Source: UBA8516 sp035455245 (GTDB taxonomy: Archaea > Thermoproteota > Nitrososphaeria > Nitrososphaerales > Nitrosopumilaceae). From it: a stretch of 64,000 nt of DNA. This document shows positions 1-8,505 of the stretch, in pieces. Each line of letters begins with the position of its first letter. Position 1 is the stretch's first letter. The stretch spans positions 1 through 64,000 of the forward strand of contig DATIFN010000016.1 in assembly GCA_035455245.1 (NCBI GenBank), read 5' to 3'. The notes beneath the pieces were generated by a model. It had not been told where the DNA came from, did no database searches, and saw nothing but the letters and a program-made list of their open reading frames with translations. The position numbers and the translations under genes were made by a program.

Positions 1-145
1 CACATTCATAGCTTTTCCTTGTTGCCTGGCTACGAGATAGACGAAACTTTCTTGCTACAAAGTTACCCATTATTTCCTGTACGGTTTGAACCTGCATCGG
101 GAGGTTCTGCCTGTCGGGGTTACTTAAGGACTGGGATATTACCAT
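1..145 (-). CDS. Probable tyrosine recombinase/integrase, N-terminal fragment (runs off window edge)
   Basis: An open frame begins with ATG at 145 on the minus strand and runs off the left edge, giving 48 residues. The region around residues 20-48 (QTVQEIMGNFVARK, then SRSQATRKSYEC) resembles the SAM-like N-terminal DNA-binding domain of archaeal tyrosine recombinases. The catalytic domain lies outside the window, so this is a similarity judgement only. A TATA-like stretch about 27 bases upstream suggests a leaderless transcript. The gene diverges from a tRNA-Tyr 55 bases away, a common setting for integrases. XerA-type chromosome-dimer resolvase is an alternative to an element-borne integrase. 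Confidence 0.45.
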   Translation of the reverse strand, partial: MVISQSLSNPDRQNLPMQVQTVQEIMGNFVARKFRLSRSQATRKSYEC

Positions 146-200
146 GGTATAGTTAAACTTCGATAGTTATTTAATACGAAAATACAGCGTGAAATCAAGT

Positions 201-323
201 CCCACGCTAGCTCAGCCTGGTAGAGCTTCCGGCTGTAGTGGTTGGCTCTTGGCTAACTGATGTCAGCCTATCAGGCTTACAGAAACCGGGTTGTCGCAGG
301 TTCAAGTCCTGCGCGTGGGACCA
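201..323 (+). tRNA. tRNA-Tyr (GTA) with intron and encoded CCA
   Basis: The acceptor strands CCCACGC (201-207) and GCGTGGG (313-319) pair. The D-arm GCTC/GAGC, anticodon stem TCCGG/CCGGG and T-arm GCAGG/CCTGC are all intact. The anticodon GTA lies at 235-237. The 3' half of the anticodon arm resumes at 285, so about 46 bases (roughly 239-284) form an intron at the canonical 37/38 position, to be removed by the archaeal splicing endonuclease. Discriminator A320 is followed by an encoded CCA at 321-323. Confidence 0.93.
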
Positions 324-413
324 TATCATAAAATTCATAATAAAGGTAGTACCAAAGTTGGAAATACCTAAAATAATTTAGAAAAAATTTTAAATTAAAA
401 ATCCTATTTATTT

Positions 414-1043
414 TTAATATTGTCTAGTATCTCCTTCTAAGAGACCTGCTCCGCCATGGAGTCTATCGATGTGTTTGGAGAGTGCAGTCTTGTCATCAAA
501 TGGAGATTCACAATATGGGCAAACAGCCTTTGCATTGCTCAAGTCCTTTACATATTTTACTGCATTTGGATTAATAATACACATTGGTGCTCCTTCGGTA
601 AGTGATTCTACTGTTGACATGGATGTACTTTGGATTTTTTCATAGATGTTTGCACGTCTTAAAATTCCCAATATTGAAGAACCCGAACTTACAATTATCT
701 GCTTTATACCAAACTTGTCCATGTAGTCTAATGCGTCCTGCAGAGTTGCTTGTGGAGGGAGGCTGTAAACCGGACTTGACATTATTTCCCGCAGCTTTAC
801 CTTGTTTAGTGACAGGTTCTTTGCAGATACCTTAAACAAAATGTCGGATTTACTCACTATCCCTATTGCCTCTCCCTGGTGGGATATCAGGACAACTTTG
901 GCATCTTTTTCTTGCATTTTATTTACTGCATCAAGAACATTCTTGTCGCCTTCCATTATGACTGCGTTTGTATCCATGATTTTATCGATAGGGGTGGCCA
1001 AAAGGGCACCCACGTTAGAAGCAGAAGAAATTATTTTACTCAC
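414..1043 (-). CDS. CBS-domain pair protein with C-terminal C2H2 zinc finger
   Basis: The protein has 209 residues. Two CBS motifs (about residues 18-75 and 83-138) form a Bateman-type module that usually senses adenine nucleotides or related ligands. A C-terminal C2H2 finger follows: C175, C178, H191 and H196, in the motif VCPYCESPFDD...HIDRLH. The combination of ligand sensing and a nucleic-acid or protein-binding finger suggests a regulatory role, but no target can be inferred. The gene stands alone, convergent with the upstream tRNA and codirectional with the alcohol dehydrogenase further downstream on the plus coordinate. Family assignment is firm and function is unknown. Confidence 0.88.
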   Translation of the reverse strand: MSKIISSASNVGALLATPIDKIMDTNAVIMEGDKNVLDAVNKMQEKDAKVVLISHQGEAIGIVSKSDILFKVSAKNLSLNKVKLREIMSSPVYSLPPQATLQDALDYMDKFGIKQIIVSSGSSILGILRRANIYEKIQSTSMSTVESLTEGAPMCIINPNAVKYVKDLSNAKAVCPYCESPFDDKTALSKHIDRLHGGAGLLEGDTRQY

Positions 1044-1117
1044 GTAAATTAATTGAGAATCTTTTATTTAAATTTTCGATGACATAGAATGTAAAAATTG
1101 AAGCATCTCATTACAAT

Positions 1118-2170
1118 TTACGGATTTATGACAGCACGACCTATTATTTTTCCTTGCTTTAAATCTCCTAGTGCTGTATTTACATCACCAAGAGAATATC
1201 TTTTTGATATTATCGGATTTATCACCCCTTTTTTTGCAAGCTCAACTAGTTCTACAAGACTGGAATAGTTTCCAGTATATGCTCCTTGGATCGTTATAGC
1301 TTTTAGCGGAATTGTTGGAAGAACCAACTCTGCAGAGCCACCAAACAATCCAACAAGAACAAGGTTTCCCCTTTTTCGCAATAGTGCAAGACCCATTTTT
1401 ACTGTTGGCGGCGCATTTACAAAATCAATTACACACTCCGCTCCTTTGTTATTACAGATGGAAATTATTTTTTGTGCTGCTTCGGGATCTTTTGTGTTTA
1501 CAGTGTGATCTGCGCCAAATTTTTTTGCTGCTTCAAGTTTGTTATCATCCAAGTCTGCACAAATTATGATAGATTTGGTAATTGCTTTTGCAATTTGGAT
1601 ACCCATCAGTCCCAATCCCCCAGCACCTATGATTACAAGGAATTGTCCAGCCTGAACATTGGCTTTTTTTACCGCACTAAAGGCTGTTAGTCCAGAACAT
1701 GCAAGGGATGCAGCACCTTCAAGATCGATCCCTGAAATTTTTATCAAGTATTTGAAATGGGGTATCAATACGTACTCTGCATATCCACCGTTTTGAAAAA
1801 CACCTAGTGAACGCGGTGCATCACAAAGGTTTTCATTTTCTGCCACACATGCAGGACAGACACCGCATCCAATCCAAGGGTATACTAAAACCTCGTCTCC
1901 AATTTTGAAATTTTTAACAGAGTTTCCAACCTGTGTGATAGTTCCTACCACCTCATGACCTGGAGTTACCGGAAACTTGACACCACGGTCTGTTGCCTTC
2001 ATAAAAGAGCCAGAGCCTGTATCATATCCCCCATCCCAGAGGTGCAAGTCGCTATGACACACACCCACAGCCTTTACCTTTACGGTTACTTGAAATTCAT
2101 CGGGTTTTGGAATTTCTAATTCTTTTAGCTGTAATGGTTCTTTTGGGGCAATAATCTGTGCTGCTCTCAT
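1118..2170 (-). CDS. Zinc-dependent NAD(P) alcohol dehydrogenase (medium-chain family)
   Basis: The protein has 350 residues, normal for the medium-chain dehydrogenase/reductase family. The catalytic zinc site is visible as C38 (GVCHSD) and H72 (GHEVVG). The structural zinc loop has C102, C105, C108 and C116. The Rossmann nucleotide-binding motif GAGGLGLMG lies near residues 176-184. It would oxidise an alcohol or reduce an aldehyde in the cytoplasm. The substrate cannot be read from sequence. The nearest described enzymes by motif are Sulfolobus-type tetrameric alcohol dehydrogenases. It appears monocistronic. Confidence 0.9.
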   Translation of the reverse strand: MRAAQIIAPKEPLQLKELEIPKPDEFQVTVKVKAVGVCHSDLHLWDGGYDTGSGSFMKATDRGVKFPVTPGHEVVGTITQVGNSVKNFKIGDEVLVYPWIGCGVCPACVAENENLCDAPRSLGVFQNGGYAEYVLIPHFKYLIKISGIDLEGAASLACSGLTAFSAVKKANVQAGQFLVIIGAGGLGLMGIQIAKAITKSIIICADLDDNKLEAAKKFGADHTVNTKDPEAAQKIISICNNKGAECVIDFVNAPPTVKMGLALLRKRGNLVLVGLFGGSAELVLPTIPLKAITIQGAYTGNYSSLVELVELAKKGVINPIISKRYSLGDVNTALGDLKQGKIIGRAVINP

Positions 2171-2211
2171 GGCAGTATTGTTTTTTGTTTAACAATATAA
2201 GAGTTTGATTA

Positions 2212-2379
2212 TCACGCACAGTAAAGGGATTTTTTAAACTTCTCCATGTCAATTTGATACTTGCATCGCTGGCAGTATAGCCAGCTGCATGGTTTTAAGA
2301 CCTTCCATGCAGCTTCATATCTGTCATAACATAGACTTTCACTTTTACAGTTTGGACATTCTATATGTATTTCAATCAT
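2212..2379 (-). CDS. Zinc-ribbon microprotein (55 aa), unknown function
   Basis: An ATG-started frame of 55 residues has two knuckles, CPNC (residues 8-11) and CQRC (37-40), spaced as in a single zinc ribbon. Residues between them are mixed and the C-terminus is basic. It lies in the otherwise empty 334-base gap between the alcohol dehydrogenase and scpA. The coherent cysteine pairs make chance unlikely. It resembles the 54-residue zinc protein at 11051-11215 in length and layout (CPNC near the N-terminus in both). No function is inferred. Confidence 0.65.
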   Translation of the reverse strand: MIEIHIECPNCKSESLCYDRYEAAWKVLKPCSWLYCQRCKYQIDMEKFKKSLYCA

Positions 2380-2503
2380 GAAATACATTTAGACTTTTTC
2401 AGATATAAGCTTCAAGTAGGAATGATAAATCATTCATTGTTGACTTGGTCCGGGAAAAAAATAGAGCGGTGAGATATTATAAACATAAAATTATTTCATA
2501 CCA

Positions 2504-3178
2504 GTGAGTCAGGAAAATCCCAATGCTGGCATTTCGCAGCCGCCAATCAACGTACTTTTCAATCCAGTCGATGTCTCAAAAAAAGATGTCTGGACAATTG
2601 ATATCATCCAAATTTTGGAACTGTTGATAAAAATCCTAAATCAGACAGGAAAAAAAGATCTTCGTGTTGCAGGGATCGCAGCTCTTTCCTCTGCAATGAT
2701 TCATAGAATGAAGGTTGAAAGTATATTTGCACTACAAAGGGCAGCGATGGAAAAAAAACCGCTCAAGCAAAGATTGGATATAGATGTAGAAACCATAGAC
2801 ATGCCATACAGGCATGAGGCTACATATCCTGTTACACTTGACGAGCTTCTCAGTGTACTAGAGAATCTTATTGGAACTATTGCAAATCCACGTTCTAGTA
2901 GGCGACAGATGCAGTTTGAACCAGTTGAGATTCCCGACTTTGATGATTATTTTATTGGTCTTGAAAAAATCATTGGACAATATGAGGAATTGGTTGTAAA
3001 CAAGATTAGTACGACAGGTTCTGGCTCGTTTAGGATGATAGTTTCAGAACTTGAAACAATTGATATTGTAAGGTGCTTTTTTGCCATTCTTTTCCTTGCA
3101 AGAGATGAAAAAGTGGAGCTTGAACAGCTTGAAAACGACATTACCATATCCTTGGTAAAAGAGAAGTTTACAACATGA
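2504..3178 (+). CDS. scpA: Segregation and condensation protein A
   Basis: The 224-residue product matches the ScpA kleisin layout: an N-terminal helical SMC-neck binding segment (about residues 28-95), an acidic linker and a C-terminal winged-helix region (about 160-224) that closes the ring on the SMC head. It acts with ScpB and SMC in chromosome organisation. The start is GTG at 2504. A TATA-like box (about 2476-2483) lies 24 bases upstream, consistent with leaderless transcription. scpB follows 53 bases downstream. No smc gene is in this window. Confidence 0.85.
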   Translation: MSQENPNAGISQPPINVLFNPVDVSKKDVWTIDIIQILELLIKILNQTGKKDLRVAGIAALSSAMIHRMKVESIFALQRAAMEKKPLKQRLDIDVETIDMPYRHEATYPVTLDELLSVLENLIGTIANPRSSRRQMQFEPVEIPDFDDYFIGLEKIIGQYEELVVNKISTTGSGSFRMIVSELETIDIVRCFFAILFLARDEKVELEQLENDITISLVKEKFTT

Positions 3179-3231
3179 TCAACTACCGATAAAGCATTCT
3201 TTTAAGTACGTTTTGACATAAATTTTTGTAA

Positions 3232-3807
3232 ATGGGCAAGATAGAAGGTGACGATGAGGCAGGTGCAAGGCTTGAGGCTGCCCTTTATTCCGCGGGAAGG
3301 CCACTTACTATGGAGGAGCTAATACGGGCATCCGGGACAGAATCACGAAGCAAGACAATGGCTTTAATGGCAAATTTGATCAAAAGGACAAAGTCTGCAT
3401 TTAAGGCAATTGAGGTTTCAAGTCTCCCTGACGGATCATATGTTTTCCAGTTAAAGCCAGAATACAATGCCGTCATTAGAAAATATGCCTCAAAACCACT
3501 TTTGCCAAATGCCACATTAAAGACATTATCATACATTGCTTACATGGAACCAATTTCTTCAAAACAACTAGTCGAGATAAGAGGTTCTGGTGTATACATA
3601 CATCTTAGACATCTGTACCAACTTGGTTATGTCGAGTACCAAAATGTTGGTAGGATGAAAATATACACCACCAGTGAAAAATTCCAAAAGTATTTTGGAG
3701 TCCAAGGTGGCAAGGATGCGCTAAAACAAAAGCTCTTCTCCAAGGTACGAAGTGTGCCGCAAATTGTACAGACCATTTCCGAACAACCAACCAGTCCATC
3801 GGCATAG
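3232..3807 (+). CDS. scpB: Segregation and condensation protein B
   Basis: The 191-residue protein has two tandem winged-helix domains, as in ScpB (ARLEAALYSAGRPLTMEEL at the N-terminus; SYIAYMEPISSKQLVEIRG in the second). It dimerises and binds the ScpA linker in the SMC-ScpAB condensin. A short basic and proline-rich tail follows about residue 160. It lies directly downstream of scpA on the same strand, so the pair is probably co-regulated. Confidence 0.88.
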   Translation: MGKIEGDDEAGARLEAALYSAGRPLTMEELIRASGTESRSKTMALMANLIKRTKSAFKAIEVSSLPDGSYVFQLKPEYNAVIRKYASKPLLPNATLKTLSYIAYMEPISSKQLVEIRGSGVYIHLRHLYQLGYVEYQNVGRMKIYTTSEKFQKYFGVQGGKDALKQKLFSKVRSVPQIVQTISEQPTSPSA

Positions 3808-3895
3808 AAAAATTCCAGAAAAATCTTCACCATACAACAATTATTCTAACACAAACTGATCATAGTATAAATTAGAGTCACTTGATGGACAAGAT

Positions 3896-4276
3896 ATGAA
3901 AAAGTGTGTCGAGAACCTTGCAACAAGTAAGATCACTGGTGGGAAAAGATATCCACTAAGAACAAGAAGAAAATATGAAATCGACAGGTATCCCGTAGAA
4001 ACTATATCAGGTCAACAAGAATCAATTACACGAAAGGTCCGCGGAAAAAATACAAAAACTTCGTTGAAGACAGCAGATTTTGTAAACCTTTCAGTTCCAG
4101 GACAAAAAGTAAAGAAGACAAAAATTTTAAAAGTTTTGAAAAATCCGTCAAACAATGATTACGAAAGACGCGGCGTAATTTCAAAGGGAGCAATACTTGA
4201 AACACAAGATGGTCAATGCAGAGTAGTGTCAAGACCTGGACAAACCGGCATTGTAAATGCAATTTTAATAAAGTGA
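3896..4276 (+). CDS. rps8e: Small ribosomal subunit protein S8e
   Basis: The 126-residue protein has the S8e signature: an N-terminal TGGKRYPLRTRRKYE-type basic segment (residues 14-28) and a C-terminal beta barrel ending in RPGQTGIVNAILI. It is a 30S component found in archaea and eukaryotes. It starts a four-gene run (S8e, SRP19, Gar1, TFB) with very short spacing, which implies one transcription unit. The ATG at 3896 has TATA-like AT-rich sequence (agtataaatt) about 25 bases upstream. Confidence 0.95.
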   Translation: MKKCVENLATSKITGGKRYPLRTRRKYEIDRYPVETISGQQESITRKVRGKNTKTSLKTADFVNLSVPGQKVKKTKILKVLKNPSNNDYERRGVISKGAILETQDGQCRVVSRPGQTGIVNAILIK

Positions 4277-4280
4277 TACC

Positions 4281-4580
4281 ATGAAAGATTACGAACATGT
4301 CGTAATCTGGCTTGATTATTTTAACAAGACACTTCCAAAAAAAATGGGGAGGAGAGTTTCAAAAGAAAAAAGTGTTTTTGATCCTTCACTAAAAGAATTG
4401 TCTGAAGCTGCAACTGCAGCAGGTTTTATTCCAAAGGAAGAAAATGACAAAGTAAGATTTCCAAGACGACCATTTGTTAGGTCAGGGTATATTATTTTAC
4501 CAAAAGCAATGTCAAAATCCAAACTAATAGCAAAGATTTCAGATAAATTGGTTTCAAAAAGGGCAAAACAGTCAAAGTAA
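4281..4580 (+). CDS. srp19: Signal recognition particle 19 kDa subunit
   Basis: The 99-residue protein is a typical archaeal SRP19. It has the IWLDYFNKTLPKKMGRRVSK-type start, a central EAATAAGFIP segment and a basic C-terminal tail. SRP19 clamps the tips of helices 6 and 8 of SRP RNA so that SRP54 can bind, in co-translational membrane targeting. It starts four bases after the S8e stop, in the same operon. Confidence 0.93.
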   Translation: MKDYEHVVIWLDYFNKTLPKKMGRRVSKEKSVFDPSLKELSEAATAAGFIPKEENDKVRFPRRPFVRSGYIILPKAMSKSKLIAKISDKLVSKRAKQSK

Positions 4581-4654
4581 AACGCTCTTCTAGCTACAGC
4601 TAAAGTAATTTTGACAGAACTCTATTGATAAGGGTGTTTAGTTTGAGAAAATAA

Positions 4655-4924
4655 TTGCAGGGGGTCGGCGAAGTTTTGCATTTGGCCAGTAGTGGCAGGG
4701 TCATCATTAGATTGACTACAACTGTACGTGATGGCCAACTATTAGTTGATGAAGCTGGTAGAAAAATTGCAAAGGTTACAGAAATGATAGGTCCTGTGGA
4801 TGCACCATATGCGTCTGCAACTCCGCTTACTAATAATATCCAAAAATATATCGGAAAAAAAATTTTCATGGAAAAAGAATCCCCTGCAGTAAGACCAAAA
4901 CGATTCAAAGGAAGAAAAAGATGA
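4655..4924 (+). CDS. gar1: H/ACA ribonucleoprotein protein Gar1-like
   Basis: The 89-residue protein has the Gar1/Naf1 beta-barrel pattern (GEVLHLASSGRVIIR, then KIAKVTEMIGPVDAPYASA) and a basic tail KRFKGRKR. In archaea Gar1 binds Cbf5 in H/ACA particles that make pseudouridine in rRNA. The start is TTG at 4655. No in-frame ATG precedes the conserved region. The stop overlaps the TFB start by four bases (ATGA), which suggests translational coupling. Confidence 0.88.
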   Translation: MQGVGEVLHLASSGRVIIRLTTTVRDGQLLVDEAGRKIAKVTEMIGPVDAPYASATPLTNNIQKYIGKKIFMEKESPAVRPKRFKGRKR

Positions 4925-5880
4925 ACACAATAGAATACCAAACACAATGTCCAGAATGTCAGTCTACATTAATTGATGACATTCATAATGGAGAAAAAAT
5001 TTGTTCTGGCTGCGGTTTGGTTGCAATGGAACAAATGTCCGACTCTGGTCCAGAATCCCGATCTACAAATCCTGAAGAAAGGATGAAATCGGCTAGAGCC
5101 ACTGGACAGACAACTTATTCCCAGCACGATTTGGGGATTAGAACTGAAATCGCATTGGGCACAAAGGACTTTAGTGGAAAATCGATAAACGTTGAAGTAG
5201 CAAATCAGATGTACAATCTGCGCAAGTGGCAGACTAGAATTAGAGTAGCCTCCCCAAGAGAGAGACGATTGGCTAACATCCTACAAAAAATAGGAGAGAC
5301 TTGCCAAGTGCTGTCACTGTCAAAAAATGTGCTGGAATCTGCATCTATGATCTACAGAAACTTTGAGGGTCAGTTTGATGCAAAGGGAAAATCTGTAACT
5401 TGCATGTCTGCAGCTACCATTTACATGGCCTGCAAACAATGTGATGTCGTAAGATCACTAGAGGAGATCTGTGCTGCAACTGGAAGTCCAAAGGAGATTG
5501 ATATGAATGTGAAATTGACAGCAAAATATTACAGAATGATTGTGATGGAGCTTGGAAACACCACTGCACATGTAGTCACTTTAGACAAGTACATCTCAAA
5601 GATTGCAAATCTTGCAAAAATTGAGGTGCGTGTTGAGAGACTTGCTGCCGAAATAGCGCAAAAAACGCAAGATCACAGCCTCGCAGACGGCAAGGCTCCA
5701 AACGGACTGGCTGCTGCATATCTATACATCGCTTCAATTCTGCTTGGGCAGAGCATGTTGCAAAGAGACGTTTCCAGCATAGCAGGAATCACCGAAGTCA
5801 CTATTCGAAATAGATGCAAAGAAATCCTTACTGCCTACAAGATGCGTGTTACATTGCGACCTTCGTTAGTTAGAAACTAA
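4921..5880 (+). CDS. tfb: Transcription initiation factor IIB
   Basis: The 319-residue protein has an N-terminal zinc ribbon (C10, C13, C28, C31) that recruits RNA polymerase. A B-finger/linker region follows, then two cyclin-like repeats (about residues 118-210 and 215-310) that bind TBP and the BRE next to the TATA box. It is the last gene of the S8e operon, overlapping Gar1 by four bases. A T-rich tract follows the stop. Archaea of this group often carry several TFBs, and nothing here says whether this is the main one. Confidence 0.96.
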   Translation: MNTIEYQTQCPECQSTLIDDIHNGEKICSGCGLVAMEQMSDSGPESRSTNPEERMKSARATGQTTYSQHDLGIRTEIALGTKDFSGKSINVEVANQMYNLRKWQTRIRVASPRERRLANILQKIGETCQVLSLSKNVLESASMIYRNFEGQFDAKGKSVTCMSAATIYMACKQCDVVRSLEEICAATGSPKEIDMNVKLTAKYYRMIVMELGNTTAHVVTLDKYISKIANLAKIEVRVERLAAEIAQKTQDHSLADGKAPNGLAAAYLYIASILLGQSMLQRDVSSIAGITEVTIRNRCKEILTAYKMRVTLRPSLVRN

Positions 5881-5891
5881 CCCTTCTCTTC

Positions 5892-5904
5892 TTTTTGTTT
5901 TTTT
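5892..5904 (+). terminator. T-tract downstream of tfb
   Basis: A pyrimidine-rich run with two T-tracts lies just after the tfb stop codon (ctttttgttttttta). Archaeal RNA polymerase terminates at such T-runs without a hairpin, so this is the likely end of the S8e-SRP19-Gar1-TFB transcript. Confidence 0.5.
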
Positions 5905-6059
5905 AGATTTTGATTTCTAGAATTTGAATTTCATTGGTGAAGTGAAAATAAGAAACAAAATGATTAATTGATTAAAAAAATTCTAAAAAATGAAAATATC
6001 CTGCCAAACAATTTGAACCAATTTTAACATACAACATTACATTTAAGACAAAAATTTAT

Positions 6060-6076
6060 GATCGCAAAATGCGATC
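6060..6076. promoter_or_regulatory. Perfect inverted repeat, operator-like
   Basis: GATCGCA at 6060-6066 is followed by AAA and its exact reverse complement TGCGATC at 6070-6076. It sits in the 336-base gap between tfb and the secreted protein gene, about 115 bases upstream of that gene's TATA box. The rest of the gap is AT-rich, with further TATA-like words near 6108 and 6136 and no convincing gene. A dimeric regulator site is a reasonable guess. No binding protein can be named. Confidence 0.4.
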
Positions 6077-6187
6077 TGTTTGTATTACAATAATACTTAC
6101 TATATATTAAAAGGTAATTCCCAGATGTGGAACGTAGCTATAAAAATGAAAACTTATTTTTCCAAAAGTAGGAAAGATACGGAATTG

Positions 6188-6195
6188 TTTTATAT
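6188..6195 (+). promoter_or_regulatory. TATA box for the secreted protein gene at 6217
   Basis: TTTTATAT is centred 25-26 bases upstream of the ATG at 6217, the spacing expected for a leaderless archaeal transcript. It favours that ATG over an in-frame GTG at 6208. Confidence 0.6.
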
Positions 6196-6216
6196 GATAA
6201 AAATTTTGTGAGCCTA

Positions 6217-6933
6217 ATGACAACAAAAATTATTCTCTCTCTTGCAGTAGCAATGTTTGCTATTACAGGAATGATGGGATTTGGCAATCAGGCATTTGCA
6301 GGAAACGGCGCCGGTGGTGTCGGTTCTGGTGGATACCAGCTGAATCTTGTCGGAATGAATTCGGACGACAAGTTGACAAACGATGAAAAAAACAGTGGTC
6401 ATAGGATCTTTGTCCCACTAGATGGAACAACAAGAATCCTGTTATCACAAGGTGATTTCAAAGTTTTAGACTCTGATGGAACTGATGGAGTAGCAAAATT
6501 CCAACTTCCAGATCCAGGTGACTGCAACGATGTTGATTTCAACAACTGCACCCTAGATTACAGTGTATACATGAGAGTCCTTGGAAAACCAAGTGATTCT
6601 TCATATGCAATTGTAACCTGTGCAACTGAAAACGGAGTAGACCTCAACGGCGATGGAGTAATTGATGAGGTATGTTCGGTAGAATCAGTATCTCTTCCTA
6701 GCTCAAACGGTGCTGGAAAGAATGCAAAATTCACCAACGTCTCAAAAGAACTCCTGACTGTATGCATTGACACCAATCTAACCACAGATAGCGACGGCAA
6801 TGGCATCACCACTGACGATTGCAATCTAAGAGCAGAGCTATTCGATGATCAATTCATCAATTATCTCTGGGAAGTTGATGCAAACGGCCACAGATTGGCA
6901 CAACTCAGATTCATATCAAATCCACTGACGTAA
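6217..6933 (+). CDS. Exported protein, unknown function
   Basis: The 238-residue product (ATG at 6217) begins with a signal peptide. The hydrophobic core is SLAVAMFAITGMMGF and the likely cleavage site is after NQAFA. The mature part starts with a glycine-rich stretch, has several cysteines in a DCNDVDFNNCTLD-type segment, and carries two calcium-site-like repeats (DLNGDGVIDEVC and TDSDGNGITTDDC). It is probably a beta-rich, calcium-binding or disulfide-stabilised surface protein. No family is recognised. The promoter region is long and includes an inverted repeat. A GTG start at 6208 is possible but fits the TATA spacing less well. A T-rich run (6949-6960) follows the gene. Confidence 0.8.
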   Translation: MTTKIILSLAVAMFAITGMMGFGNQAFAGNGAGGVGSGGYQLNLVGMNSDDKLTNDEKNSGHRIFVPLDGTTRILLSQGDFKVLDSDGTDGVAKFQLPDPGDCNDVDFNNCTLDYSVYMRVLGKPSDSSYAIVTCATENGVDLNGDGVIDEVCSVESVSLPSSNGAGKNAKFTNVSKELLTVCIDTNLTTDSDGNGITTDDCNLRAELFDDQFINYLWEVDANGHRLAQLRFISNPLT

Positions 6934-6977
6934 ATAAAACGTCCCACTCTTTCTTTTTTTAACAAAATTAAAATAAC

Positions 6978-7523
6978 TTGAAATTAATGACATCACAAGT
7001 GAAATTATTACTTATCTGCGTATTGTTGTTGGTTCTTCCTGTTGTCAGTATTTCTTTTGCACAAGAAGCAGAATACAAAGGAATCCCAAAAAAATTATTG
7101 GGCGTAGGATCTGAATTTGATGAGAATAAAAATGGTTTTGATATTGATTATATCCTCGAAGGAGAACTTCGAAACACCGTGAAGATCGATCCTTCGTCAA
7201 AGTCCATCACGTTTGAATATGATTCAAAAGGGATCAACGAAGATGTGTTGATAATATTTCTTCCACGTGGTCTTATTGATACTCCAACTGGGGTATACGT
7301 TGACGATGTACAGGAAACAGAGGCAATTAGAAACACACAGGGAAATTTAACTAGACTTATTATTCCAGTATATGAAGAAAGCAAGGAAATTAAAATTGTG
7401 GGAACAAATGTTATTCCTGAATTTAGCAACATAGTTATACCAGTATTAATTTTAACTACAATTTTTGCGCTATTCCTAGGAAAATCAAAATTATTTAGTA
7501 ATATTCGTGATTTAAGACCTTAA
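6978..7523 (+). CDS. Exported, membrane-anchored protein with a PEFG-like tail
   Basis: The 181-residue protein has an N-terminal signal/TM segment, cleaved perhaps after SFAQ. A beta-sandwich-like domain follows with the pattern IFLPRGLID...VYVDD...IKIVGT. The C-terminus is PEFS, a hydrophobic segment (IVIPVLILTTIFALFLG) and a basic end. That resembles the PEFG-CTERM sorting tail seen in this phylum. The same PRE-ID...IIGT domain occurs in the proteins at 59017 and 62322. The start is TTG at 6978 or ATG at 6987. It lies close behind the exported protein at 6217. Function is unknown, and cell-surface location is likely. Confidence 0.78.
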   Translation: MKLMTSQVKLLLICVLLLVLPVVSISFAQEAEYKGIPKKLLGVGSEFDENKNGFDIDYILEGELRNTVKIDPSSKSITFEYDSKGINEDVLIIFLPRGLIDTPTGVYVDDVQETEAIRNTQGNLTRLIIPVYEESKEIKIVGTNVIPEFSNIVIPVLILTTIFALFLGKSKLFSNIRDLRP

Positions 7524-7693
7524 AATGAAAGTAAGTGAAATTCACAAAGTATGATTTTTAAATTCTAGTTTTAGTTCCAGGTTTTTTCAAACCCACAGAA
7601 AACACTGGGAATAGTGGTAATTGTACCTAAAGACCAATTAGATCAAGCTAATTTTTCGTTCACTTATATACAGAATTCAGACTTTACACAATA

Positions 7694-8473
7694 ATGGCAA
7701 TTCTAGAAATCAAAGATTTGCATGTAACAAGAGATGGAAAAGAAATTCTAAAGGGAATCAACCTAAAGACAGGTCCTGGTGAGATTCATGCAATCATGGG
7801 ACCAAACGGTTCTGGAAAAAGCACGTTAGCTTATACTCTATTAGCACATCCAAAGTATATCGTCACAAAGGGGGACATTTTACTTGATGGCCAAAGTATT
7901 CTATCTTTAACAGCAGATGAAAGGGCAAAGAAAGGACTCTTTTTGGCATTCCAGTATCCAACCGAGGTTTCAGGTGTAGGGTATTCACACTTTTTAAGAA
8001 CTGCTTACAACGCACTATCCAAGTCTTTAGGATCAGAAAAACGTGAAGTCTTTCTTACTGTAAGAGAATTTCAAAATTATCTGAAAAAAAATCTTGATGC
8101 CGTAGGACTAAAGCATGACTTTTTATCAAGATATCTAAATGAAGGATTTTCTGGTGGAGAAAAAAAGAGATCCGAGGTTTTACAAATGGCAGTATTGCAG
8201 CCTGTCATTTCTATTCTAGATGAACCAGATTCTGGGTTGGACATTGATGCAGTGCAAGCTGTTGCCAAGGCAATCAGTCTAACTGCAAGACCAGATGCTA
8301 CAATAATTGTAATTACTCATTATGCAAGGATTTTGAAATTTCTGTCAAAACTTGATTTTGTCCATGTTTTAGCAGATGGAAAAATGATAAAGGAAGGACC
8401 TAAAGAGCTTGCAGATGAGCTTGAGCAAAAAGGATACGGCTGGCTTGGGATACAGGAAGTTCCCCAGTCGTAA
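7694..8473 (+). CDS. sufC: Fe-S cluster assembly ATPase SufC
   Basis: The 259-residue ABC ATPase has Walker A GPNGSGKST (residues 36-44), signature FSGGEKKR and Walker B SILDEPDSGLDID, in the order and wording typical of SufC. SufC drives the SufBCD scaffold that builds Fe-S clusters in the cytoplasm. No sufB or sufD neighbour is visible. The next gene is the HemQ-like protein. An AT-rich TATA-like stretch lies about 25 bases before the ATG. Confidence 0.93.
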   Translation: MAILEIKDLHVTRDGKEILKGINLKTGPGEIHAIMGPNGSGKSTLAYTLLAHPKYIVTKGDILLDGQSILSLTADERAKKGLFLAFQYPTEVSGVGYSHFLRTAYNALSKSLGSEKREVFLTVREFQNYLKKNLDAVGLKHDFLSRYLNEGFSGGEKKRSEVLQMAVLQPVISILDEPDSGLDIDAVQAVAKAISLTARPDATIIVITHYARILKFLSKLDFVHVLADGKMIKEGPKELADELEQKGYGWLGIQEVPQS

Positions 8474-8505
8474 TTTTAAATAAAGCTCAAAAGAGACAAT
8501 GAAAC

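Noticed and set aside
5905..6187. 28-residue frame starting near 6125 in the long gap before 6217
   Set aside because: It has no cysteines, no recognisable motif and no clear TATA spacing, so it was not listed as a gene.
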